From the NCBI GenBank assembly GCA_004194705.1, contig SADC01000186.1, forward strand, positions 186,001-250,000: a stretch of DNA of 64,000 nt, in the 5' to 3' direction. The number at the start of each line of letters is the position of its first letter. Within the stretch, counting starts at the first letter, position 1. Positions 32,054 through 42,079 of this stretch are shown here, piece after piece. The position numbers and the translations under genes are program-made. The notes below the pieces were generated by a model. The model saw only the letters and a program-made list of their open reading frames with translations. It ran no database searches and was not told the DNA's origin. The stretch comes from Ditylenchus dipsaci. Its lineage: Eukaryota; Nematoda; Chromadorea; Rhabditida; Anguinidae.

Positions 32054-32708
32054 TTTTTGTCACGGAAACACTTGTCTGCTTGAGTTTTTAATTGAGCTGG
32101 TTCTTCATCAAAATTATTCTTGCCACCATTAACATATAACTTTTTCATTTCTTCTAAATTTGCTGGCTGATCACCTAATTTGACCAGTGCGTCATCTAAT
32201 TGTTTCCATAACTTAGTGAATTCATCATCGGATAATACGGGCTTTGCGCAATGTGACACCTGATTGCGTGTTCGTCTAATGACTGTGATCAATCTGTCTT
32301 CTGATTTATAGTTGTATTGTGTTTTAGAAGAGGTAGATTGAGCTAGTTTTTTTGTAGCTCTAGATACGCCCTGAATGGCCATGCACAGCACCGTCACATC
32401 CCACTTATCTGTGTTGCCCTCTTTAAAAATATTTTTCATCGTGGCGGGTGATGCCTTGAGCACATGTAGCAGCTGCTGACCATGCGCATTTCCATTCACC
32501 CATGCCTTAGTTAGTGAATTAAAATTCAGGCTAGAATAGTGGGACCAACGTTGAAAAAATATTCTGCACAATCTTTGACTAGCTTTTGAACATAGTTGTA
32601 GTATATAGCAGTGGTTGAGAAGCCTAAAATGTTTAATTTTTAGAATATTATTTGTAATTTATTTTCTTACTCTTTGGGATCATCTGCTGGCTGAACTTCT
32701 TGCGACAT
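32054..32708 (-). CDS. DZIP3-like HEPN domain protein, N-terminal exons of a HEPN-TPR-Sel1 gene
   Basis: The start is taken at 32708 (MSQEVQPADDPK), with a donor at 32670 (AAAGA|GTAAG) and an acceptor TTTTAG|GCTTC at 32623. Exon 2 begins YYNYVQKLVKDCAEYFF in one frame and, after a shift in a T-run near 32545, runs open for about 165 residues: MKNIFKEGNTDKWDVTVLCM, then DRLITVIRRTRNQVSHCAKP, then LSDDEFTKLWKQLDDALVKL. The IRR-x-RN-x3-H pattern (R-x4-H) and the following LSDDEF..LW..L..AL..LG match DZIP3-type HEPN domains. HEPN domains are helical and often act as ribonucleases through the R-x4-6-H motif. The exon ends AAAAA|GTGAGT at 32054, so the apparent stop right after is intronic. TPR and Sel1 exons follow on the same strand. 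Confidence 0.6.
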
Positions 32709-33351
32709 TTGTGCATGCAGTTCTTATCTTGAAAAATTATCTTAATTTCTTTAATAATCAATAATAAAGCGTCCTGGCCTAACTGAATTCTAAGGTATAT
32801 AAGCAAAAACAACAGGAGGACAAAAGCCAAAAAGGTGGGGCGGAAAAAAAAATATAACTAATTTTTGTTTAAATCCAAAAAGCAAGGTGAGCTATTTCCA
32901 AGGCGAACTGTCATAACCCGGAACTTGTCAATGAAAAATGGCCTTTACTCTAAAATCTTAGTCCAAAAATAAGGGGTGCCGGGTTATTGGAGAGTGCAGG
33001 CCTATTAGAGAGAATACGGAATATCCGGGTGTCAGTATAACAAGGTTATACTCTACGTTTTTACAGTCAAAGTGACCAAAATATTTTAACGAGAATGCTA
33101 AAATTAGTCGGGTCTATGGAGCGGATTTTAAAAAATTTTCTTGAATATAACACTTATTTAACCACTCGTCAAGCGAATAATGTTTACTTTTGTGACTGTG
33201 CTAAGTGAGTCTAAGGGAAAGATAGTTTTAGTTTACACAGACTGCACAAAGATGCTTTATAATTTTGTTTGATAAGGCATCATAGGGCGTTCCTTGGAAA
33301 ATGGTTGGCCTCAGTAACTGCAAAAAAATCGATGAAAAACAAATTACAATA
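32709..33351. other. Upstream region of the HEPN gene, repeat remnant
   Basis: 32960-33030 holds GGGTTATTGGAGAG and TATTAGAGAGAATACGGA, a fragment of the TACCGTATT family. No promoter motif can be supported. Confidence 0.35.
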
Positions 33352-33436
33352 CAGTCGAATCTGTAAATAAGGACATGGAAGAGAGTGGCCAAACACTGTC
33401 CTTATATACAGGTGTTCTTATGTACAGATTTGACTG
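33352..33436. mobile_element. 85-bp TA-flanked pogo-like MITE
   Basis: CAGTCGAATCTGTAAATAAG at the left; the right end reads GTACAGATTTGACTG then TA. It is a near-minimal pair of ends. Confidence 0.7.
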
Positions 33437-34621
33437 TACTAGCAAGGCTAAAATTTAAAAAACTAATCTAAAGTTCTCATTCAAAACTAGCTAGTCGATT
33501 TTCAATTGGTGGAGCAATTCTAGCATTAGGAAGTCAATAGGAATTTAAAAGAGACATTTTGTAATTCTGTAGTTGGGTCGGACCCCTCAGAAGGTTGGAA
33601 ATTAAGTGTTTTTTTTTCGAACACCAATTTGTTGTCAAAAAACCGCCATGAAAATCGAAAATCGGCCTGCACCCTCCTAATTTTAAAACTTTCTAAAAAT
33701 TAATTCTGCATCTATTTGACAAAAAATTTGTCAAAATTTACTATCATATTTCCAATTCTTCGAGGATCTCGAGAAGTCGCGTTTTATTGAGGGTCCACCA
33801 TAACGATTTGATCTACAAATTAGGTAGTGCACGTTTCGCCGATTTTTCATTGACTGATTCGCCAACATTTAGATGAATGAAATTGACGAAACTTTTCCTT
33901 ATCAAAAATTTCAATCTCTGACCAGCTTGCGACAGTGATAAAAGTAAAAAGTATTTATCAAGACACAACACATAGACAAGGAAATTTATTTAGAAAGCAG
34001 TGGAACACAATAAGTGAACAAACGATAAAGCATTCAACACATCAAGAAATAAGTGGTGTTAGAAAAGTTTAGACTGACTTTCGGGCTCATTATTTGACGT
34101 AAAATGGTTGCTATAAGAACATTTCAAAACACAGGTTTTTCAGCTCTATCCATCTTCTTCCAAATAGTATATAAATTTTATTGGAAATATAGGAAAGCCA
34201 CTATTTGGCTACAAGCACATGTGAGGTCATTTTAAGAGGTTGACAGGCATTTTTATCACTTTAACTGATCAAATTTTCGATTGGAAGTTCAAGGCTACAG
34301 CAAAATTAGAGCACTATGTTGTAGCGCAATTCAAGAGCTACAAAACTCACTTCACAGGGTAACTTTTCGAATTCTTAGTTTTGAGATATGGCTTTTTGGA
34401 AAAAAACCAATTTCTTTGAAAAATGACCAGATTCCAAATTTTTTGTTTTTTTCTAACACCAGTTATCGCAACTTTCAATACAAAACAAAGATGGACTGAA
34501 TCAATTTAGATGCTCTGTTTTGGAGATGCAATGACTCAAATAAAATAAATACTTGTCATTTTTATTCCCCAGCCCTTAGATCCCATTTACCAAACTCGTT
34601 TCTCGTTTCTCAAAAAAAATT
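33437..34621. other. Non-coding, nothing recognised
   Basis: AT-rich DNA with scattered short open frames and no domain, repeat family or splice-consistent exon that I can support. Confidence 0.35.
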
Positions 34622-34690
34622 CGGGTGAGGATCGAACCTGTGACACGAAAAAGTAGAGTCTACATAACCACTGTACCATCAAATATTTAT
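34622..34690 (-). other. tRNA-like sequence with poly-T downstream
   Basis: On the minus strand TGGTACAGTGGTTATG (box A-like) precedes CAGGTTCGATCCTC (box B), and a run of eight T follows 3 bases after CCCG, as for RNA polymerase III termination. Stems are imperfect. It is probably a tRNA pseudogene or SINE head. Confidence 0.4.
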
Positions 34691-35189
34691 TGTTGTTGTA
34701 GTTCGTTAATATTTTTAAAGTGGCATACTCGTCACCGATGAAAATATTTTTTAAGGCAGGTATCAGTGAAATTAAAGCGATAATAAGATCGACGCAATTT
34801 AGTAAAAGTCGAATAAAAACTTTGTTCTCAATAGGAACTAATCGACTTTCTGAGTAACTTTCTTTTTAAGCAGAATAAGCCCCGAAGGGGCGCAGGGGGC
34901 TTTGTAGGTTAGAGATGCGCGCACTCACATACCTTAGACATTATTCCGAGCAAAACTCTTGGTCAAAAATGCATATAGAGGCTCTTTTTGTCAAGTCCCA
35001 TGTTGTAAAACATGGTAAAACAGGTAAAAAATCGAAATTCCAGAAGGCTTAAAACTCAACTTTTTTCTGGACCAGAACTCGAAAATAATGCCTTTTTTCA
35101 ACTCTTGAGGCCATTTTAGGTCGATATAGGGTGTTTAGGAACACTTAAAAAAATTGATTTTGGGGGGGGTATATCCAAGTAGGGTCGAA
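34691..35189. repeat. GCTCGTCACCGATG-end MITE fragment, then right half of a poly-C foldback
   Basis: 34715-34860 is a diverged half of the 31485-31822 family. 34878-35189 runs from the core hairpin (CCCCGAAGGGGCGCAGGG) through ACCTTAGACAT to GGGTATATCCAAGTAGGGTC, the right arm of the poly-C family, left arm missing. Confidence 0.55.
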
Positions 35190-35513
35190 ATGTACCGTAT
35201 TTTCTCTAATTAGCCGACATGTCGGTTAATTTCAACCTTCTTCTAGGGTGTCGGTTTATTTAAATGAGAGCTACACTTAGAGTTACGGCAGAATAAGAAT
35301 ACTCGATGCCGGTCTTACAACCGTTATTTCAATATCCTTGATTACACCAAAAAAGCTTTATTCCATACGCTGCACGGGAGTTCCAGAGGCTGCACCCTTG
35401 ACAAAAATTTTCGCATCTATCCGCATTTTTTCGTTTGACCGTGTCGCCCCATCGATTTTCGACGTTACCATAATTTTTCTATTGCTTATTTTCAGGCGTG
35501 CGAAAATTAAAAA
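35190..35513. repeat. TACCGTATTTTCTCT MITE end and 5' flank of the secreted-protein gene
   Basis: 35193-35290 carries TACCGTATTTTCTCTAATT and a GACATGTCGGTTAA palindrome. TTATTTTCAG at 35486-35495, 19 bases before the ATG at 35514, could be a cis or spliced-leader acceptor. Confidence 0.45.
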
Positions 35514-36012
35514 ATGCAACTTCACCTCTTTATTTACTTCATAATTAGTTCTTTATTTGTGTCGGGGCAAAATGACAGTTCGCCTGATCAGAACCTATCC
35601 GCTGGAAGTCCTAAAGGTATATTTTTGTTGCTTAGCTTGGTTCGCTTGATTCGCTCCGGTTCGCTTGAAACTGGGTAAAAAAGTGTCGCACTTCGTTTTT
35701 CATGAGGCTTCTTTCATAGACTTCGTCTTTTATTTAAAATTCTTTGCACGGAATTAGGAATTCGGAGACTAAGATCAAAGATGCTTCGAGACATTAAAAT
35801 TCGCTATAAAACATTTTTCAGAAACTATTCACAATTTGTGTGTGTCTAATCAAACTACTTCCACCAACCCTTTGCAGCCTAGAAAACGCATTGCAGCGGT
35901 TCGCATGGACAAAGGACATTTTTTCAGTGGTTTGATCATTATTGTAAGTTCAAGGTGCTATTATAATTCTAGCGTTTTTAAGCGGGGAGCTTCTTCAAAC
36001 TCTTCAATATAG
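35514..36012 (+). CDS. Small secreted protein, two exons (97 aa)
   Basis: Exon 1 (35514-35616) encodes a signal peptide, MQLHLFIYFIISSLFVSG, cleaved probably before QNDSSPDQ, and ends AAAG|GTATAT. Exon 2 (35822-36012) follows TTTTTCAG and joins in phase (G|AA) to give ETIHNLCVSNQTTSTNPLQP, RKRIAAVRMDKGHFFSGLII and a stop at 36010. This is one of the few coding units here needing no frame correction. RKR before IAAVRMDKG is a possible proprotein cleavage site. The GTAAGT at 35944 could be an alternative donor leading to further exons, in which case the C-terminus given is wrong. No family was recognised. An acceptor-like TTTTCAG upstream of the ATG supports this start. Confidence 0.5.
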
Positions 36013-36059
36013 ATAAATAAATCCTTTATTGCGTTTATCATTTATCGGGTTGCAGTGAC

Positions 36060-36892
36060 GAATCCCCCCCCACAGGACTGATCAGGTGGAGGAGATAACT
36101 TCATATTCGTGTTTCTCGACCCCGATTTCATGAGAAAGCCGCGCGTTTTTTTGGTTCTGAGAAAAAAAAATTTTTTCGAACAACAGGGGGGGTATCATGG
36201 TTTTTAAGTCAAAATTTGAAAAATTTAAATTGCGCCTTTTGAATTTAAAAGGGAATAAGGGCTGTATTGGGAGGGGAAGGGAATAAAAGGGTGCCACTTT
36301 TATGGCAGAACATTATAAATTTGAATATCTATATTCTTCGACTGCCTCACCATGTTTTTCAACTGGGCCGTGGCAAAAAAAGACTCTATATGCATTTTAT
36401 GGTCAAGAGTACTTCTCGGAATCATGTCTAAGGTAAGTGCGTGCGCGCATCTCTAACTCTCAAGCCCCCCCCCCCCTTCGGGGGCGCAGGGGCTTGGGGG
36501 CTTGGAGTTGAGATGCGCACACCCACATACCTTAGACACAAATCACTCGAAAGTGACTCTGGATGCATGAAAAAGCATGCATACCAGAGTTATTTATGCG
36601 GTAGGCCCAGTATTCAAAACTATGTTCAACATCTTCTTGTTAGTGGTTCTGTGTGATTAGTGGCCCCTTTTATTCCTTCCCCTCCCAATACAGCCCTTAT
36701 TCCTTTTTAAATTCAAAAGGCGCAATTAAATTTTTCAATTTTGACTAAAAACCATGATACCCCCCTGTGGTTCGAAAAAATTTTTTTCTCTCAGAACCAA
36801 AAAACGCGCGGCTTTCTCATGAAATCGGGGTCGAGAAACACGAATATGAAGTTATCTCCTCCACCTGATCAGTCCCGTGGGGGGGGGGATTC
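36060..36892. mobile_element. Poly-C foldback element, variant ends, with complete core
   Basis: It starts GAATCCCCCCCCAC, with GACTGATCAGGTGGAGGAG just inside, and ends with the inverse. Arms of about 280 bases pair. The centre 36330-36640 is the fullest core: ATGTCTAAGGTAAGT, poly-C, CTTCGGGGG, then GAGATGCGCACACC and ACCTTAGAC, then CACTCGAAAGTGACTCTGG. Its terminal sequence differs from the GCGCTAC type although core and subterminal parts are shared. Confidence 0.7.
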
Positions 36893-37544
36893 TGAACTCA
36901 AGCCATTTATCGTTCATTGATAAGTGAGATGGCTTAAGATATCGACCTACCTTTAAAATGCATCAAAAATACATTATGTGTAATCATGAAAAAAGGTAGT
37001 ACTTTGAAGGGGAGGGGCGGGTGGAACTTTTACGGCTATCTTTAACACCGATTTATTTCGATTTCTTATCTTAGATTATTTTAAACCTTTTTGTAAATGA
37101 AATTTTTCATTATCGATTAAGTGATCGAAAATACTAATCAAAAATAATTTTAAATAAATCACACCAGCTTTACACTAAAGACCGAAGTTGAGCTTCAGAC
37201 TGAAAAAATGTTCGTTAAATCGAGGGTTCATTAAATCGAGAGTTGACTGTATATTCAAGTAGCGTCCAAATTTCTGATCCGAGATACAAAGCTTCGAAAT
37301 ACAAAGCTTGTCAAGAGTTTTTATATAAAAACTAAAAAAATGTGGATGAAAAAATGTCTTGGTTCTCCTTGTTTTTTGCAAAACAAAAAGCTAGTGGAAA
37401 ATTTATAAACGTTATTCAGCCTAACTTCTTCAAGGTGACTTTTCCGCCGTTCGGTAAAAACATATATGAGCAGCTAAAAAAGGATAGGATTAAATACTTG
37501 GATTCTGCAAGGCTAAGCGTTGGGTTCGTTTCCATGTCAGCATA
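36893..37544. repeat. Remnants of the 1434-1745 MITE and of a pogo-like end
   Basis: 37005-37170 shares GGCTATCTTTAACACCGAT and ATCGATTAAGTGATCGAAA with the 1434-1745 family. 37205-37252 ends ATCGAGAGTTGACTGTA, a right pogo-like end. Open frames around 37340-37560 have no domain. Confidence 0.45.
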
Positions 37545-37650
37545 TGCCCGAGCATTTGTTTGATCATATACTCAGCTTGATCGAGCATTTGCTCGAACGT
37601 TTGCTTGATCATATACTGAATTTGGTCGAGCATTTGTTTGAGCGAGGTCG
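37545..37650. repeat. ~45-bp tandem repeat
   Basis: CGAGCATTTG(C/T)TTGATCATATACT recurs two to three times. It is followed at 37765-37850 by a GCTCCGAG-type low-complexity stretch. Confidence 0.6.
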
Positions 37651-39331
37651 CTGGCTCGAATCTCTCTCGGTGCAGAATTACTTTCAATTTCCGCATTAGG
37701 TTTGGGGATTGTAGTTACGGTGGTTTTAGGCTACTTAGAAGGTTCAGAGTGGTTCTATGCAGTGCTGGCATTTCTCCGCTCTTTGCTCCGCTCTTGGCTC
37801 CGAGATTCTCCGCTCCGAGCCAAGAGCAAGAGCAGGAGCTCAAAATTTTCGGTCTGGAGCACTCTTAATTTTTTTGCTATGAGCATTTAATGTTATTTTG
37901 AACACATTGTTCGCGGGTTTTTTCTTCAAATTTCAAGTCAGTTATAACTGATGAACAAAATTGATTGGTCTAAAATTTTTTAGACAAAAGGAAATAAATG
38001 AAAAAGGTGCCATAGGTAATAAAGAAAGTAAAGTAAACAACAGGAATCACATGTTTATTTACAAATCAAGGTTGTATCCAGCAATCAATAATTTTCGATC
38101 CATTTATTTTGATAACCCACATAAGCAGAATTTAGTATGATAATGCGTTCTTCTTTCGAAAATATTTCCATCGGCGGCGAGCATGTGCCTATGAAAATAA
38201 AAGTGGTTTTCTGTAATATTGGACCAAGGCGGCTTTATATCAAAAATGGCATTGTTTTTTTTGCCTTGGTCTCCCTTGTTGTTTTTTTTATGAATTTTTA
38301 ATCAAATCTTTATTCAAATCTATAACAGACATTCATTAACTGTATATAACCGATAGATCATAACAATTCGGTCAGCCAATTTCTCCAAGTAATTCCAGTT
38401 TTAAGAACACAAGTTCATAAAAACATAGTGACAAGGCAAAAAAAACAATCCTATTCTCATATACATATGAGGATGTGTACATGAGGATGTGCTCATATGT
38501 GTACATTTAGGGCCGAAACTACTTATAATAAGTTGTTTTGTATATTTTTTAGGATGGAAAACAACTTTTGTTAGAGATCAAGGTATGGCTGTGAAACCAA
38601 TGGATGTTGTCAAGTGTCTTGAACCTTAATTACTTTCTTGATGGTATTATTGTGTAATTTCACTTGCAATGGATTTACAAAAGTTTAAAGGTCACAATAA
38701 ACTGCTTTTGAGGAACACATGGATGCGGAATTTTTTCGATTAATATGAACGTGTACAAATATGCATTGAAAAATCTCTCTAAAAAGAGAGGCATACCAGT
38801 GCTTTACAGAAAAAAAAAGTCGAGTCAGCAATTTCATCCTCCCTTGAATTTTTTCATAATCGTTCTACCTGATCCGTTGAAAGTTTCTGCCCAGTTTTAG
38901 AAGTAGGATAAGGTCAGTAATATACATCCTACATGAGTGAAAACAGGAATGATTAAAAAATTCTGGTTTTACCATGAAAAGTCTTTATAACTTCGGTCAA
39001 AAACACAATGCCAAGAGCATGATTTTGAATAGGGGGATAAGGCTTTCTTGAAATAAAGGCTGTAAGTAATTTACTTCCGTCAAATTACTGGTTCACCCTT
39101 TTAAATCATTCATTTAGCCTTTAATTTTGCTACTTAATTTGCGCAAATTGCTTAAAAACTTGACCGGAGATAATTATTTTAACGAGGTAGATAATTATTT
39201 AGCCTTAGTTAAATTGACGGGGGAAAACAATTTGAACCGCAGAATAAGTAAGGTAATGCCTATCCGCATGGTTAGCCCTGTAAGAAAATAGATATCAAAA
39301 ATTTTTTTACATTTTTTACTTCACATATATA
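37651..39331. other. Non-coding with two small remnants
   Basis: 38155-38195 is a single GGCGGCGAGCATG end of the 31485-31822 family. 38990-39040 resembles part of the 1844-2066 MITE. 38830-38975 is listed separately. Nothing else was recognised. Confidence 0.4.
38830..38975 (-). pseudogene. Degraded copy of the 15376-15657 coding-like segment
   Basis: Matches the second half of that frame over about 140 bases with in-frame stops. It shows that the unknown gene is repeated and decaying. Confidence 0.4.
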
Positions 39332-39841
39332 CAGCGTGGGGCAACATAAATGCACCATCAAATTTTTGGCCAAAATTTTTTTTTTTCGAGATATTTACAG
39401 ATGTTTTTTTATTTAAAAGCTGAATGAATCGCAGAGCGAATGACACTCTTTGTTAAAAAGGTGTTGACAAAAAAGCTAATTTTTCTTCTTTATTCATGGT
39501 TAATACAGCTCAAGAGAAGGCGAATTGCGTTTTCTAGTTCATCGAGGAGGGCAAAAGCGTGTCACGGTTTGGTGTTAGTTACAAAAAACAACTCGGAAGA
39601 GATGCTAAGGTGCCGGACAAGAATCGCATATGGGATTTGTACACTAAGTCAAGTGGCAAGGAAGCGTCGAGCGGAAGAAAAGACCAAGCATCAAGGTTGT
39701 TTTGCACATGGACTTGGTGTTCAAATAAATATTTTGCTGCGAGCTGGTGTCTTTCGATTTCGCTCATTCAGCTTTTAAAAAAATCTTGTAAATATCTCGC
39801 AAAATAAAAAATTTATCGCCAAAATATATGTTGCCACCCTG
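39332..39841 (+). mobile_element. Mariner-like deletion derivative, 510 bp, TA-flanked
   Basis: Left end TA|CAGCGTGGGGCAACATAAATG and right end CATATATGTTGCCACCCTG|TA (inverse with mismatches). Inside, AGATATTTACA...TGTAAATATCTCG forms a second inverted pair. It carries only the N-terminal part of a transposase. Confidence 0.65.
39496..39720 (+). pseudogene. Transposase N-terminal helix-turn-helix fragment
   Basis: The frame from ATG 39496 reads TAQEKANCVF, one in-frame TAG at 39535, then FIEEGKSVSRFGVSYKKQLG and KVPDKNRIWDLYTKSSGKEA. This resembles the helix-turn-helix region common at the start of mariner-related transposases (...FG....P....I..LY.KF...GS...). The catalytic domain is absent. 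It is the relic of an internally deleted element. Confidence 0.6.
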
Positions 39842-40252
39842 TATTTTGCAGAGTTTTTTCAAAAGTTAAACAAATTTCGAGTATTGTTGTCTTGCTGTGC
39901 TGCATTCAATGGCCATTTTATTCTATGAGCTACAAATTGATCCACTGGCTGTTTCGTTTGTCCTTATTTTGGGTTCTTACCAATACCCAATTGCCATTCT
40001 AGTCTCGTTGGGTTTGCCTGGCTCTCTTTGGATATTGCTCATGGCCACACTCTCGTTTGTGTTAACTCTAATCCATTTACTGAAATGTTAATAAATTATT
40101 TTCTAAAAATTAAAACGGGGGACATTTACGGCTACTTTTTGACTTTGATTTATACCATGACTTTCCTTTTGCTATCTCCTTAAAATTAGGAGCAGTTTTT
40201 GTGTTCGAGATAAGGCTTAAAAGGGGATTAAGCTGCTAAGGTTTGAAAAAGT
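39842..40252. other. Non-coding
   Basis: A hydrophobic 64-codon frame (39897-40091) has no start context or homologue that I recognise. 40115-40160 is a fragment of the 1434-1745 family. Confidence 0.3.
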
Positions 40253-40485
40253 TGCCTCAGGGGCGCAGTGCGTAAGTGTCAATGGTTTTCGATCCGCAAT
40301 GGTGTGCAGGTTCAACCCCACGTGACCTTCTCAAGGCCAGATTTAGAATCAGCGACCCCAATTACCTCTAGAAATTGGTCAAACAAGCCAAAATAAAAAG
40401 CGTGCCACCAGGTGGGATCAAACCTGCAACACCATTTTGGGGCGAAAAACAAATGCTTATGCACTGCGCCACGGAAGCCTTTTTT
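40253..40485. repeat. Inverted pair of tRNA-like sequences
   Basis: Left copy (plus, 40255-40327): GGGGCGCAGTGCGTAAGTG and GCAGGTTCAACCCC. Right copy (minus, 40482-40408): TGGCGCAGTGCATAAGC and GCAGGTTTGATCCC. Both have box A and box B at tRNA spacing but no closing acceptor stem. The pair forms a 230-bp foldback, so a tRNA-derived SINE seems to have been duplicated head to head. Confidence 0.55.
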
Positions 40486-40533
40486 CAAGCCAAGTGCTTT
40501 TTATTTCTTTAGAGCATACAGTCAACCTCGTTT

Positions 40534-40723
40534 AAAGGACCATGGTTTTGCGCGCAGTGGCATGTGCAAAATTTGAATTGCGGGGACAATTTTCTTTCGT
40601 CTCGCATTGTACTCTTTGGAGTTCTGGCGAACGACTTCAACGAGTAAAGTTTGAGACGAAAGAGAAGAGTCCCCACCAATTCAAATTTTGCACATTACAC
40701 TGCTCGCAAAACCATGGTCCTTT
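40534..40723. mobile_element. 190-bp MITE nested in the pogo-type element
   Basis: AAAGGACCATGGTTTTGCG and its inverse bound it. Inside, CAAAATTTGAATTG(C)GGGGAC pairs with GTCCCCACCAATTCAAATTT. It is the same family as 1-367. Confidence 0.7.
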
Positions 40724-40910
40724 GAGGACAGCCGGGGGATCGGTCAAATTGCTGTCTTTAAATCGAGTGTCCTAAAATCGAGTTTTTGAAACCCAAGTGC
40801 TGTGATTCTGTCCCTTTATCGAGAGTGTCTCCATAAAAAAATAACCAACCTCCACTATCTTCACAAGTAATGTTTTCTTTCAACATTCCATACATTTCAG
40901 CCAACAAACA

Positions 40911-41090
40911 CTAACTGCAGCAAACAATATCATCAAAGGTTAGACTGAAATAATCTAACAGATTCCTTTGTCTCAATTTCTGCATGCGTTTTTTGGCCAG
41001 GAAGTCGTCGAGTTTGTCGGTCAGCTGGTCACTGGAGTTCTCTTCGACGAATCGTTGAAAGACATTGAATGCGGCGATTGCTTCTCGAGT
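40911..41090 (-). pseudogene. Pogo/Tigger-like transposase C-terminus
   Basis: The minus-strand frame from 41090 to TAG at 40911 (59 residues) reads TREAIAAFNVFQRFVEENSS, LTDKLDDFLAKKRMQKLRQR and NLLDYFS near the end. Pogo/Tigger transposases typically end with helices of this kind and a basic K/R-rich stretch before a terminal xxDYF/SFF motif. It lies in the correct orientation inside TA-flanked pogo-type ends. The DDE domain is lost. Confidence 0.55.
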
Positions 41091-41320
41091 TTACAAAATT
41101 CGATACAAAAACAAACATCACAAACTGTGAAAAACTAAATGTGTTTTTCCTTGGAAAATCGGGAAAATTTCTTGTGGAGACAACAAAAATTTTAAATTTC
41201 GCAGAAAATTTTCTTGCTGTCCTTAAATCGACTGTTGCTTTGTTGAGCCGGGACGCCAATGTGCTGTCCTTAAATCGAGGGTGCCCTAAAATCGAGTATC
41301 CTTACATCAAGGTTTGACTG

Positions 41321-42079
41321 TATAAAGAGAAACTATGTATTCCCAAAAAGTATATCTTGTCCCCCTGCTGTATTTTTTCTAAGTTTTTCAAATTTTTGTC
41401 TTGGTCTTCCTGTTTTTTCGAAATTGTATTTTTTAAACTTTTTGCATCGCTACACCAATTTGATATAAAAGTAATTTTTCAGGCCTATAAAAAATAGCAA
41501 TAGCTATTTTCACCCACGGGGAATGTGTATAGGTTAAATGGTTGATCGAAATTTTTTTCGACGATAGTGTCATTTACACACCACCACCCCTCCTTGGGCT
41601 TGGGGGCTTATAGTTGAGATGCGCACACCCACTAGAAAATTCGGCGCTACTATAGAATACCCCCCCCCCCAAAATCCGACTTTTAAAAAATGCTGTAACT
41701 ACCCTTGCAAACAACAAGTTTAGGCTAGCCGTTATGCTTGGGGGTAGGCCAGCGTACGGAAGTTATGACTAATGAACAGTTTACGCACATTTTCCGGGGT
41801 CTGGACATAATTTGGGTAATCTTTACTTAAGTTTAAGTTTCTTAAGCTTTACTTAAGTTTGCCACTAATCACACAGCCCACTAACTTAGTGAAATAAATG
41901 AAAAGCAAACACATGTAAAGTGTAACTTGCATTCGAAAGCTAAGTGATTGTGATTGAATTGTTAAGATGAAAATGTTATAAATTCCAGTGCCGGAAAATG
42001 TAAGTGAAGTGCAGATACTAAAACCGCCGCAAATGTCGACCGCAAAAGTCCAAGCCACAAATGTCATATAGCCATACAA
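41321..42079. repeat. Poly-C family fragments between transposons
   Basis: 41580-41640 has GGGCTTGGGGGCTTATAGTTGAGATGCGCACACCC, split here only by description, from the core. 41642-41820 starts TTCGGCGCTACTATAGAATA plus poly-C and contains GGGGTAGGCCAGCGTACGG, the inverse of 26700-26845. The remainder is unassigned. Confidence 0.5.

Larger units (their letters stand above)
40519..41320. mobile_element. Pogo/Tigger-type deletion derivative, 802 bp, TA-flanked
   Basis: Starts TA|CAGTCAACCTCG and ends ATCAAGGTTTGACTG|TA. TTTAAATCGAGTG-type units occur near both ends (40750-40830 and 41222-41300). A 190-bp MITE is nested at 40534-40723, and the C-terminal end of a transposase lies at 40911-41090. 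Confidence 0.65.
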
